41,962 nt of DNA from assembly GCA_033557675.1 (NCBI GenBank), contig JAWQRM010000016.1, positions 1-41,962 of the forward strand. Reading direction: 5' to 3'. Below are positions 1 to 11,455 of this stretch, piece after piece (within the stretch, counting starts at the first letter, position 1; each line of letters begins with the position of its first letter). The notes under the pieces are model-generated. The model was not told where the DNA came from. It made no database searches and was given only the letters and a program-made list of their open reading frames with translations. The position numbers and the translations under genes were made by a program. This stretch comes from Coptodactyla brooksi. Lineage: Eukaryota; Arthropoda; Insecta; Coleoptera; Scarabaeidae.

Positions 1-164
1 GCTGAGGACTCAGTGCTGCGGGTTAACCGCACCCCCGCCTATCCTATCCAGAAGCCAATTTCATGAATATTTAAAGCATTTTTCTTTTTTATTTCAATTT
101 AAAGTTCCCCGCCTCCAAAAAAAAAACACTTAAAGAACAAACATTCCTTTCTTATGTTCTTTCT

Positions 165-500
165 TAAGTTACAAATTATTGAAGAATTGACTGAACATAA
201 TCAATATGGATGACTAGAGTTTTGTGAACAAATAATGGATTTAATTGATATAAATGAGATAAAGTTAGAGAACCTATTTTTCTCTGATATAACGTTTTTT
301 ACTTTGGTTACGTAAACGGACGCTCAGAATGACAGAAGGTCATACTCAACGAGCATAGAAAATTAATCTTTGGGCTGAAATTGTCGCCAAGACAGTAATA
401 GGATTAAGATTTTTCGACGATAAGGTATTCGTAATGAATGTAGCTACTTTATATCCCTATCCCTTACAAGTAAATGCTCCAAACGGAAATATCTTGACAG
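165..500 (+). pseudogene. Transposase fragment, IS630-Tc1-mariner superfamily (DD41D-like)
   Basis: Remnant of a cut-and-paste DNA transposase. Reading from about 170, one frame gives residues resembling 'EELTEHNQ' and 'LEFCEQIMDLID', then 'LFFSDITFFTLV', which matches the region around the first catalytic Asp (usually SDE-x-TF; here the Glu is replaced). After a stop and a frameshift near 335 another frame gives 'EGHTQRA-KINLWAEIVAK' and 'VIGLRFFDDK', the usual stretch after the first Asp in these insect transposases. The second and third catalytic Asp and the N-terminal DNA-binding part are missing. At least three stops and one frameshift make it dead. The block order is distinctive, so the family call is fairly safe; the subfamily is inferred from likeness to the copy at 22985-24330. 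Confidence 0.6.
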
Positions 501-3500
501 GGTGCTTCAAGATTTTGCAAGATTTATTTGCAAATATCTAAGTGATTTTTTCTCAGATAGGTGGATAGAAATTTCTTTAATCATTCTTCTAAAATGATTA
601 GCGAGGTGTACTGTCTTATCTTAACTCTTTTTTTTTGGGTTTGCTGAAAGGTCAAGTTTACAAGATAAAACCGACAAACACGAAAGAGCGAATAATAGGA
701 CTTGGGTGTAAATTAATTTTAACCGAGGTAATGAAAAATCTCTAAACTATTTTATTTCTGTTTATGGCATTGTCAGTAAATAAATGGGTAACAGTTGAAC
801 TTTGGGAAAAATACTTATAATTTTCAATAAATTGTGTTTACTTCAAACAAATTTTAATTTACCAAATCTTTAGAATATGTGAAATTTGGCAATGTCATAT
901 AACTTGAAACTCCCTTCGAAAGAAGCGTATATACACTTGGTGACCAAAAAATTAGGGACACCTCTAATATACTATCGAATAAGAGATTCTCTAGTTTTTT
1001 GACATCTCAGTGTATATGTTCTGTTTTTTTATATTTTAGTGCAAAGGGCTCAAAATGTTGGTAACCATATAAATTAATTTACATGTTGGAGTGTATATTC
1101 GAAGAAAAGAATGTTGTACTTGATGTACAACGTACGCCTCAATGAGTTGATTAAGATGGGGGTTAGTAGTTGATATGAGTTTCCCATTTTTCCGTGGGCA
1201 TTTCACTCAGAAATGAAACATGAACTTTATTACTCTCTGTTAAGTGATTTTATTGAAGATCCCAATAAATCGTAATAAATTAATTTATATCGGCGAAGTC
1301 CACGAAAGAACAGCAAAATCCATATGAATAATACCTATATACCCTTTTACACTATTCACTTATTATACGGAAACCTGATATCTCAGAGGTGAATTTATCT
1401 TCTTGTTTCAATAAAAAATAATAAAATAGGATTACCTGCTAGTTCTTTTGAACACAGGTAAACACACAGTATATTTATTCATAGACTTCTTTCATAAAAT
1501 TTTGTCATAAAATCTTCGATGGTTATCTTACATTGGGTTCCATTCATACTACTGATGCTTTCTGAATATTAAATATTAGTGCATTAATTATGCTGTATTT
1601 GGAGTAGTAGCAATTTTCATATTGTATTCATATTGTATCTGGTATATATGTATATCAAATCCTATCGAACAAGAAGGCATATTCGTTAGTTTAGTTAACA
1701 AAAATCTTATTAATCGTGGGTTATTTAACAAACCGAGAGTAAAAAGTTATGTTAATACATCTGAATTTTGAAGATAAGGGGAGTATGGTGAACTAGGACT
1801 AACATAGCACGTCATTTCCTAATAGCCTAAATCGTATAACTTGCCTAATAGAATTAGAATTGCATTAATTCAATTTGATTCAAAACGCTAAAACACTAGT
1901 TCGATCTTACATCAAAAAAAAATTTTAAATATCGGTCCAACAACGTTTGATAGCGATTTTGATTTAAAATTTACGAGACATATTGACTTGACTTACCTAA
2001 AAATGTAGAAAAGATATGTTTATTACAATGCGTCCCCTTATCACAGAGAGTAAGTATAATAAACACTAACAAACTATTAGCACGAGTCTATGTAAATTCT
2101 TGTGTATAGAGGCAAACGCTCGCAATGAACCTTCCACTCTCTTTCCCTTCCACTCTTGACCCAAAACGAGTTATTTGGGAGCGTTAAAAATGTTACACTG
2201 CCGCATACATTGTCGATAAGTACATTTATTGTATCTGATGCGGTGTAATTCAAGGATACGTTATCAGTAATAACGCAATTGAAAATATATATATTACTAA
2301 TACTCTTAATAAATGCGCAGACACACTTTCACTGGTGTGCTCCAATGAGAGATAATGACGTAGATGACATTGATTTTTTCAGGTCAATGGCAAAATAATG
2401 TAACTCACCTTGCATTCGAGACTCTCAGCATATAATAAAATTACTACCGAATAGGATTAATAATCAATTAATGTGTTAATTTGGAGATTACCGGAATCTG
2501 AATTTCAAACATATTATTTCTGTAATCTGAAGAACAGCTTTTGAAAATACAAATTTAAATATTCAGCTTGGGTTGGGAAGTGCGCATCAATTCATACTGT
2601 TTACTAATAATTTTGGTAATAGCATGAATATATAATAATAATAGCGTACTTGCCATAATCATTTAATGCTGATTTGTTGTGTCTAATCTCATGTAGAGCC
2701 TAAAATGTTGATCCACTGCTATCGGTAGTGTACTTCTATAAATATACACAATACACGCATATGTTGATATGTTTTTAGACTTTGGAAGTGCGTTAAAAAT
2801 AACTGAAACATACTAATGCTTGTGTTTAATTATTTAGAACGTTTTGGTAAATCTACCGTCCTTTTTAGCTCTCTACTTGACACTAGCTCTCTACTTTGAA
2901 TATACATGAATTGTGGAATTTGTTAAAATCCCAAAGTTGACATTACAGGATAAAGTTAGTTTTTCCACAATTAATTCTCCTCAAAACATTGTCCACTTTG
3001 ATACAGTGTACTTGCCATTGGAAATATCTTTGACAATCAAGGTGGGTGGTATCATACAAGCACAGTATCGGTCCAATGGCACTAATAGAGTAATATTGCA
3101 TATATTTTGGGAAAGATATTTCGATCGACAGTAAGATTAATAGGAAAATACATATTCTATTAAAGTTATAAGAAAATGTAAGTATGAATTTGATGTTATT
3201 TCACGGACGTATCGTTCAGATATAAAATTAAGTAATTAACTACTTCTTATTAAGCAAGAAAATAATTGACTTCTGAGCAGGAACCTAACCTGCGCCCTCT
3301 GTCGTAAGTGATAGAGGTGAGCAAGTTGTTCTTGCAGAATTCAATTAACCGAACTTTCCAAAACGCCTAGTTGAAACGCCTAGTCGTAGCTGTACCTGGA
3401 TTTTCTTCAACTAGAACTAATTTCTTCCATGTGAGCAGTATTAATGGTATGTTATCTAGCACACACACCATGCCTATGTAACTCTTTAATTTCACGCAAA

Positions 3501-4555
3501 AATAAATTTTTCAAAAATTGTTAATGCTAAAATTAGTAACAAAGTAAATATTGTTACTAAACCAAATATTCCAAAAATAGGTCTCTCGTTTGCGCTTCTA
3601 CTTTTATAGCTTGTACAGCGCGCATACTTTGACTTTAGCAATAAAATCACCACGTATTAAAATTGAACAGAAGGAAACGTGCATCACGTCAGTTAGCTCG
3701 TTAAAGTTGAACCTTGTACACTGGATTGTTTAAAGGTTGGTTCTTTAAAGTTGAATCAAAAAATTAACATTTCAAAAGATTAAACCACAAAGGTTAAAAA
3801 AATAGTGGTTCCCGAGCGAGTCTAGTAGTTCACTTATAAGTATTTATCAAGTAGGATACGAAAATGTAGTAAGAAAATATAAAATACAACCAATAAATTT
3901 TATTTTTAGCGGACCGCTAAATTATTTGTTTTGTAATTCTTGTAGTATATCTTTTTTATTAAGTTATTTGTGGCGGACTAACACTTCTTTTAAGTTGGTG
4001 TATTTTTTGTTTCTCCTATTTTCTGAGACTTTAAATGCTGTTGGCCAAATAAAGACATTTAGGACATAAACGAGTTTAGATAAATCTTAAATCGAAATCC
4101 GTGGAAAATCACACAATGCCTTAGTGTTTTCCCCTTTTTACAAACGAAGGATACCAACATAATTATGTAAACTTAAGGTCGTTTTGTGAGCGAACGACAA
4201 TTCATATTAAAACTGATGTTTACGTGCGTTATGACGTAAGTAATCAACATAATGTTGTCATTGGATAAACATAGTAACTTTTTAAAGATTGGATTATAAG
4301 AGAGAAACAGTCAGTGTTATTTTATATACCAATGTTTTTCATTTAAATGCAATATTGTATTTCTTATTGTATTGCACTAACAATTGTAATGCCATACACA
4401 TTGTATAGCCTTATTGTTTATATTATATTATCATTAGAGACAGGAGCGTAAGGCAAAATGAAACTCCGTTTCAGGTAAAATAAGAAGGCAAATAGGCTCT
4501 TAGAAAAAATGCAAAAAAGTATATTTAAGGCAAAAATAAAAATGGTATTTATTGA
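501..4555. other. Gene-poor AT-rich stretch
   Basis: About 4 kb with no convincing gene. It holds many short frames only; the 73-codon one at 2913-3134 resembles nothing I know. The one suggestive item is a Tc1-like terminus at 934. Small local duplications occur at about 2868-2896 ('agctctctactt' twice) and 3360-3384 ('aaacgcctag' twice). Confidence 0.5.
934..962 (+). repeat. Possible Tc1-type transposon terminus
   Basis: After TATA the sequence reads 'cacttggtgaccaaaaaa' followed by 'ttagggacacc', the look of a Tc1-family terminal repeat (CA at the tip, an AAAA block, then GGGACACC). No matching inverted end was found nearby, so this may be a solo end or a chance match. Confidence 0.35.
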
Positions 4556-5267
4556 TTACATTTTATTTACAACTATACATTTACAAGGTATAGTTACATA
4601 TTTTTTACAAAACTTAAAACTAACCTGTTTATCCACTGTAAAAGAATAAACAAGTATTTTTGCTAAATTTTGCGGTTGACCATTATGTCTTCTATCTGCT
4701 AAAATTAATTTATATTTTGAAAACTATCGCTCTACTTCACAAGACGTTAGACGCAAACTTTAGAGGAAGGATTTGGTCAACACTTAAATCTAGTTCAATT
4801 GTTAAGCCTTCGGTATCTAGATACGTTTTTTAAAACCTTCAATGATGGATTTTTCTCTGTGACATTATCTACTTTTTCTTGCACTCGTTTTCCCACACGT
4901 CCTTTGCCACTTCGAAGTGCAAAGAGCTATTATATTCGTGAATAAATTTCTAAACTTTTATCCAAACGATGTCTTCCGTCTAGCTGCTTAATTTCTTCTG
5001 GAATTGAACCGAAATTGAAACTAATATGCGTTAAGTTTGCTTCAACATTTTTAGAATTGAATGGTTAGTTTTCTCCAATTGTTTTGCAGCTAGCAAGTGT
5101 CTCATTCCAGGTTCATTTCGGCTTAATTTTCCGGTAATAAGATTGACCAGTGCAATCGGTGATTCTATCGATGGAAACCCAAACAAAACAATCGCGAATA
5201 TCTTATTTGATAGACGGAAATCTGATTTAAAATTACGTACTACTTTATATGACTGATAGTCAGTCAT
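4556..5267 (-). pseudogene. hAT transposase C-terminal remnant
   Basis: Minus-strand frames give the hAT C-terminal dimerisation motif: 'LTSCEVER-FSKYKLILADR' (about 4690-4760, one stop at the dash), corresponding to the family pattern S-x-E-x-ER-FS-x-YK. Upstream the frames read 'NFGSIPEEIKQLDGRHRLD' and 'VQEKVDNVTEKNP', as in the segment before the dimerisation motif in insect hAT proteins. The first 78 codons (5031-5267) are still open, then frames shift and stops accumulate. The N-terminal zinc finger and the DDE core are absent. hAT proteins are usually 500-700 residues, so this is roughly the last third. A cut-and-paste transposon relic, not functional. Confidence 0.65.
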
Positions 5268-5271
5268 ATAA
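5245..5271. repeat. Perfect 12 bp hairpin
   Basis: Arms of 12 bp ('ttatatgactga' and its exact complement) around a 3 nt spacer, at the upstream edge of the hAT remnant. One of a series of perfect short inverted repeats in this window. Confidence 0.8.
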
Positions 5272-5724
5272 GTAATATGGCGATCAAGTGTAACTGTTGT
5301 GTTAAGTCAATAACAAGATATGAGAATACATAGCTTAGAAAAAGAAATGTAAAGAGTTCCATGATGTATTTTGCACATTTAAAAGTGACCGAATGGTAGC
5401 TTTATATTTTTATGAAAAAAATTTAATAATGAACGATATATGCAAATTAATATTATTTTAGGTAATCAATGTAGGTATAGGTAAAAATAAGCCGTGGTCA
5501 TGTGTGTCATTGTGTGGCTGGCGCGCCAGTCTATACTACTGGGCCTATATGTTGTTCTTTTTAAGAGCACATAAATAGAGGATGTCAATAGAATGAAATG
5601 AAGAGTAACCTGTATGTTCCTTTGCAATGCTGTAATAACCTTGTTTAATTAATTTTGTGATTTACGTAACTTATTCCAGTCTTATTTCATTATTATTTTA
5701 ATATACCGTGCTGGAAAATACATC

Positions 5725-6151
5725 TTGTCCTATAGGGGTATCATATCGTCGTCTGATTGGTGGATGAGTCGCGTGATAACAGAGATCGCACGACAATTAG
5801 CGAGTCGCGCACTTGCATCGACAGCTTTGACGAACGCACATCTCAAGCGTTTTTACAACCGCCGAGAGGGTTCGAATTATCAGGTGGTGTTTGAACGGCA
5901 ATTCTTTTGTAGAAACTGTAAGTTTATTCGCAGTTGCTTTCGAAAATTGTCTAGTTACATCGCGTCGAACAATATTGCGTATTGTCAATGTGTTGGAAAC
6001 GATAGTTTGTGCGACATTTTGTCGCCTATGCCACTTGATATTTGAACGACAGGTTCGGGTATTGTTTGGTGAAATAGGAGGCATCTTTAAATTAGGAGGA
6101 ATCTTTCATTTAGTTTTATTTTTAAATATTATTAGAATTATTTTATTTTAA
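5725..6151. other. GC-richer block open on both strands; possible dead coding region
   Basis: This block is clearly richer in G+C than its AT-rich surroundings and is open on both strands: 106 codons on plus (5725-6045), 95 on minus (5797-6084) and 86 in another plus frame (5891-6151). On minus, 'RQNVAQTIVSNTLTIRNIVR' has the spacing of a helix-turn-helix, and a frame change near 5895 leads to a 'TPP' stretch, which would suit a decayed transposase N-terminus. I do not recognise the family, and the direction of coding is uncertain. Confidence 0.3.
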
Positions 6152-8710
6152 AGTGACCTTTTATTTGAGTAAGAATGAGGTTTTTTTGTCCGCCGAACTT
6201 AAGCGTTCGAAAAAAGATGAATGAACATTTATTGATAGTACTTAAAAAATAAGTGTACGTAAGACGATTTTAACCAGACATGAGTACATACTCCCATGAC
6301 ATCAGAAGCCTTACTAAGTACTCGCGCCTTAGATCGAGCGAGCTCGTGAGATAGAAGGGGTCACGGGCTTGTGGTAGGAGTGTTATGTGAATCTACTATG
6401 AGATAAGAAAGAGTTTCCTATACGGTATATTTTTTCACGATTAGAGCCCTCTCTATTAGAACCTTAAAAAGCTACCACGAGTATGCGTTGGAAAAGGTCG
6501 ACTTGAAGTTTATAATAAGGCAGGTAAATATCGCAGTTCCTGCTTTTACTCCAGAATATGTATGGTTATACGGATAGATTTGGAACTGTGCTTCAAGATA
6601 AAGTACTCCTTCTCTCCGAGTTTTTCATTCTTGTTACCTTATGTAGAAAAGTCTCTGTGAATTTATCAAGTCGACAGAGAACTTCACCTGACTTCAGGTT
6701 GCTAGAATATCGGCAACTTTTCTTCTTTTCATTTTCGTGCTACCTCCTGTAGATAATTTCTTTGGACTACAAATTGTTCTTGCCTCTGATCTACTTGATA
6801 TACATTTCCTCATTTTCTAGTATGTTTTAAACCCAATATACTTGGTTCAGCTTAAAGTCCCTAAAGAATTGTGCATAGGTTCTCATTTCGAAATGCAAGG
6901 AATATTTTAATCCACATACCGAAGACCTGGTATCATGAAATAGTATGCTGCAGAGCTGAAAATTTATATTGCTTTTAGAGGCTGTGGAAAACAAGACCTA
7001 ATTTATAAGGTAAAAATACGAGACTATAAAATATAAAAATTTAATAGCGGTGTTATACATTATTATAATGCACTCCCTCGGCTACTAATTTGTGGTGATG
7101 ATTATTAAGTATTTGCTTTTAATGTTATATTATGCCACTATCGGATATAACCAGAATTTATATGAATTTATTTTCAAATTCGTATAAATTCTTAGAATCG
7201 ATTTACAGGGGAATGTGTTATTAATTTCATTCCTTTCTCTGGCATTGTAGCTGTAGCATAGTGGAATCATAATATTTTTGCCGTTATAATGAACTGCTAT
7301 GTGCGGCATGTGGATGTGTATTGATTATCGAGCGCCGAAACATGGCAATTTCTGCTATTTGTCATCCTACCCCGATTGATTTTTTTCCAGACAGATTTTC
7401 CAACCGCCGATGGGAGAACCATTTACGCGCAATGTAATTATTTCAATCGAGTATACCTTGTAAAAATTGTCCGTTGCGATGCGTATGTACCTAACCTGTT
7501 AAAAAAGAAGCCCATAAGAGCCAATCCAATTTAAAATCCAACAACGTGTTTTATAAACATTATTACTCGTTTTTATATAATTTTTAAGAACGGTTCTAAG
7601 GTCGATTTGTGGCGCACTAATTGATGTAAACAACAACAAAATCTATCACTTACCGTTCTCTAATACTGCTTTAATATAATAAAATAATAATTTGAAATTA
7701 TAAGAAAAAGAAAATAAGTAAACTTCATTTGATACATAATAATAAATAATAATCCACCGTACATCTTACTGTTATTATTTTAATCTGCTTATTGTACTAT
7801 ATTGTCAGTATTTTATTAGAATTGGATATTTACGTTTCTTTATTATTTATATTAAAATAATAGTATGTTCATTTTACTTTAACACATTTTGATATTTTGC
7901 GTTAAATTACTCTACATACTTTAATAATTTAATTATGCAATAGTCATAATCAAATACCAAAACTTTCCATCATGGTTCCTTTTCTTACTCTTAGAATACA
8001 TAATTTGTTCAACATAACTTACTAAACTTAATTCATTTATTTAACACAATACAATTAATACTCTGTTTGTACATATTATACAGCTTCTGAGGACGATTGT
8101 ATATGATTGTATATAGATCGAAACCGGTCAAGCGAATAAAGAAATTAATAGCCAGCGCATTATTATTTCTCAACCCAACGGTTCAAGTAAACTTCTGCCT
8201 TAAAATTGTTTTCTAAAAACTTTATTCCACGCTCTGGTGGTCTGGTTACCGCACAGTCTGTATACATTTGTATAAACACAACCGTGTTGATAGTATACTA
8301 TAAAGACGGGAATAATAGTGATTAAAATTACCGCTTATGATAGTAATTATTATCAAAGCAACGTCTTGTGAGGTTTCACAAGTAACTAAGGCACGTATCT
8401 GCCACATATACATGCCTTTTCAGTGTAACAAAACATACGTTGACTATGAGGTCAATGACGTTACCAAAATAAATTAGAATTAAATTTAAAAGGAGGAAGA
8501 AGCTTCCTGCTTTTCTTGATTGATAATTATGTGCAATTACCTTTTAATTCCACATTTATCAGCAACTAATTACGACCTAATGACTCACAATTCAAAGGTC
8601 TAAAAGTACTTATGCAAATATTAGCCGCATGGACTTTATTGGACATTAATACGTTTTATTAGTTTAATAGCATCATCTATTTTAGGGTTTAAGCTAACGA
8701 TGTAAAAGAA
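6152..8710. other. Non-coding AT-rich stretch
   Basis: No recognisable gene. The 64-codon frame at 6558-6752 looks random. The only mildly suggestive piece is the open stretch at 7325-7534, listed separately. From about 7660 to 7870 the DNA is extremely A+T rich and simple in sequence. Confidence 0.5.
7325..7534 (+). other. Weak exon candidate behind a splice-acceptor-like site
   Basis: At 7380-7391 a run of T ends in 'ttttttccag', a good 3' splice-site shape, followed by an open frame of about 47 codons to a TAA at 7532 (start 'TDFPTADGRTIYAQCNYF'). The same frame is open from 7325. The residues are not low-complexity and local G+C is slightly raised. No donor, partner exon or known family was found, so chance is entirely possible. 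Confidence 0.2.
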
Positions 8711-9035
8711 GAGGCTTATTTTATTTAGTCCATTATATTTAAGGTGACCGAAATGCCTTTTAAATCTCATTTTAAGTTATTTCCAGCGCACACCTGTGTA
8801 ACTTTTTGCCACAGTTTTAACGATTATTTGTATAAACCCGGGTTTTGTCTAAGGGATTATCATAATTCTATATATAAAGTTAAAATTCTGTTATCATTAA
8901 AGTTACCCAACCAGCTATTAATTGTATTATTATTCTTGTACACTTCTTTAAAATTGTGCTTTTTCTACATAAAGGCATCCCTTTAGTGATTTTATTATAC
9001 GCTAGTGTAATAAATTGCTTGTTTTCCTTTTTTTG
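8711..9035 (+). repeat. Diverged duplication, copy A, with 80-codon frame 8744-8986
   Basis: Matches 9748-10025 in the same orientation. Shared landmarks in order: an 'atttattta' lead-in, 'cgaaatg', then 'accaaccagc' followed by 'taattgtatta', and a tail like 'taataaattg'. Copy A has an open frame 8744-8986 starting MTEMPFKSHF and ending in a hydrophobic 'LSLKLPNQLLIVLLFL'. Copy B keeps the start (MSEMVFK) and 'LSLGLPNQLLIVLLLV' but has stops. The protein resemblance suggests the duplicated unit once coded, though low-complexity AT-rich DNA can mimic this. Function unknown; a mobile-element fragment or a decayed tandem gene pair are both possible. Confidence 0.45.
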
Positions 9036-9294
9036 TCTATTACAAGACAAATCCACATCCTGGTTTATTTAATATAGTAGAGGGGGGATTTAAATACATA
9101 CCAAGCTACACTAATTGTGCCATTTTGAGAGTATCCAAATGTAATGTTTGTTATACTCTAGTTCATTTTTTGAAAAGGCGGAATGATTCATACAGGACAA
9201 ATCACAAGGCAAATATAACTTCACCTTAAATTTCCCGATTTCCCAACATACATACTCGTTAACTCATAAATTTTATTAAATGTTTTAATAAAAT

Positions 9295-9392
9295 TCAAAA
9301 ATATTTTTATATATTTTTGATATTATATTATATTTATGATATTATATTATATTAATATTATATTTTTATATAATATTTATATTTTTTAAGGA
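9295..9392. repeat. AT-rich simple sequence
   Basis: Almost pure A+T with repeating 'atattatatt' and 'tttttatat' units. It separates the two copies of the 8.7/9.8 kb duplication. Confidence 0.8.
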
Positions 9393-9458
9393 AACGCTAA
9401 TTATACTTAATTTTTGTTTACTTACGCTTTTTCGTATTTCAACAATAACACACAATAC

Positions 9459-9483
9459 GTTTTTAAGTTTTAAACTTAAAAAC
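9459..9483. repeat. Perfect 12 bp palindrome
   Basis: 'gtttttaagttt' followed by one base and its exact complement. Confidence 0.75.
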
Positions 9484-9747
9484 AACCTGGCATTCTGTCA
9501 GCATAACCTATAATAACTGACAAATTTTCCTAAAATGAATCAGGGGTAGTTATAGATAATCACAGCACAGGGTTGGGACATATGATAATACGCGTCGCAC
9601 CTTCTTTTCAAAAAGTGAACTATAGATACAGATGATATCGTATTTATTATTACTAAAAATTTTATACAGGGACCTTATAAAATTTTGATCATAAATCAGT
9701 TTAATATTATCACCTATTTTATGATTTAGAATAGCTTCCTAAAAGCC

Positions 9748-10025
9748 GAAACTTGATTTATTTAGATAGTTATTTTTAAAATGAGCGAAATGGTTTTTAA
9801 ATATATATTGAGTTATCTGCAGATATTACCTGTATAGCCTTCTTCGCAGGTTTATTTTATATTCACCATGGATTTGTCGATTAAATCTGTTTTATCCTTA
9901 GGATTACCTAACCAGCTTTTAATTGTATTACTATTGGTATAGGCTACTCTAAAACTTTTGAACGTAAAGAAGACGTTTCTTGAATAATTCCATCAAGCAA
10001 TAGTTTAATAAGTTGTTTGAGTTCA
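9748..10025 (+). repeat. Diverged duplication, copy B (broken frame)
   Basis: Partner of 8711-9035, about 1.03 kb downstream in direct orientation. The matching frame starts near 9780 (MSEMVFKYIL), is broken by a stop after about 20 codons and by another after 'LPNQLLIVLLLV', and ends near 9990. Similarity extends beyond the frame on both sides, so the duplicated unit is about 280-320 bp. Confidence 0.45.
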
Positions 10026-10192
10026 TTTAGTACTGGATACATAGACTAAATTGTTTGTTATTATTACTATGTAACATTATAACATTGTAAACTGAAAAAT
10101 AGTTAAAAACATATATTCATTATTCTATTATCCCACTGTGCTTTGCAGGCTGTATTATGTATTATATTTTACATAACTGCTCTGCTCGATAA

Positions 10193-10520
10193 CTATACTG
10201 TGCTTTGCGCTACAACTAAATTTAACTGAACATTTTCGTTATTCGAACTGTGCACAACGCAAGTTTGAATTGGGAAAAAGGTCCAGGTCGGTGTGAAAAC
10301 CATAAAACTCGGACCCAATCGAACTTGCTTATGTATTCTATTGGATACGGTGCTCGCTACGGACATGGTCGCAGTTTTATTGGTTTCTCTGTTGGTGAAA
10401 CCGCACGTTTCTAATTTAAATAAGTTAGAACTTGCCGTTCTCAGTTTGGTATATTTCGCCAACCTTGCGATTCAATCAATACGAAGAGTCATGTTCAACA
10501 TTACTAGTTACCAACTGTAA
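10193..10520. other. Block open on both strands, unrecognised
   Basis: Open for 89 codons on minus (10193-10462, MAKYTKLRTASSNLFKLE...) and 75 on plus (10293-10520). Slightly richer in G+C than its flanks. The element 'ctgtgctttgc' occurs twice, near 10136 and 10197. No family recognised, and I cannot choose a strand. Confidence 0.2.
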
Positions 10521-11155
10521 CAGAAAATCATAATTTAGAAGTATAAGGGTAGAACTAGCCGGGTGGTTTATTAGAAAACTTTAACGATGATTCTGTAAAT
10601 TATTTGTTTTAAAAATGTTATATATTTGATTCTGAGTATAATATAAAAAAACTCATTTTCACCAGCAAGTCGAACGCGTTATGAAATTTTTCAAATTTAT
10701 ATTCCACCCCAGTGCGCTCTACTTTTGAACTACTTTTGTTCACGTAGTAAAAGTTGCACGATTGGATTCTATCGTAAAAAGCTACTTTAAAATCATGTCA
10801 TTTTGACGTATCATTCATACGTATACTTGTATTATGAATTATCAACTTGTATTGAATTGTTTTATATTATATTTTACATGTTGTTCTATAAACTCTAAAG
10901 CATATTCGTTTTATAATTCTTTCTTTATTTGTTGATTTTTTTTTCTTTCTTTTCGTGCTATTTCTACCGCTCATTTCAAATACCACATTTCGACTGCTTG
11001 AATCTTACTTCAATTCCTCCACTTGTTGTAAAGATCTACAGCTATATGTAGTAAGGTATGTTGTACGTTGTATGTTCGTTTCTTGTTGTTTTTCTGATAC
11101 TATATAATCTTTGTTTTCTTCTTGTTTATTTGCATACCATAATCTAGGTTAAACA

Positions 11156-11215
11156 ATTGTCACCACTATACAAAAACTACACCGAGTTAGCATCATCAGG
11201 AGCGATCAAAGACTG
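11156..11215 (-). repeat. Truncated hammerhead-like element (family A)
   Basis: On minus this reads 'cgctcctgatgatgctaac', the 5' half of the ribozyme seen at 41573-41621, followed after a gap by 'gtggtgacaattgt', which also follows the ribozyme at 41.5 kb. The GAAA block and third stem between them are deleted, so it cannot be active. Same family as the 41.5 kb copy. Confidence 0.55.
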
Positions 11216-11412
11216 AAAAATTTTAAAGAAATAAAACGTCTCCGTTGGGCAATACAGATTTACATAGTCCTCGAAAATACAATAAAATTTTGAAATAGCG
11301 ATTGAACCACTTGATCAATTTAAATAAAATTTTAGGAGGGTGTTCTTAGTATGTAACATCTACGGCAGGTTATGTTGTGTCTTTAAGTTTGCAAGTCTAT
11401 TTGTCTCTTATC

Positions 11413-11455
11413 GGTCCCGATGATACTAACATGGTTAGCGAAACGTACGTCCAGC
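11413..11455 (+). ncRNA. Degenerate hammerhead-like motif (family A)
   Basis: Core CCGAUGA (11417-11423; consensus CUGANGA has U at position 2), one extra U, stem II CUAAC/GUUAG with a 3 nt loop (11426-11438), GAAA (11440-11443), a minimal stem III CG-UA-CG and the cleavage triplet GUC (11449-11451). It lies 220 bp from, and inverted to, the truncated copy at 11.19 kb. The core change and lack of a convincing stem I argue that it is inactive. Confidence 0.4.

Noticed and set aside
2913..3134. 73-codon frame
   Set aside because: No family resemblance, no splice or start context, in AT-rich DNA where such lengths arise by chance.
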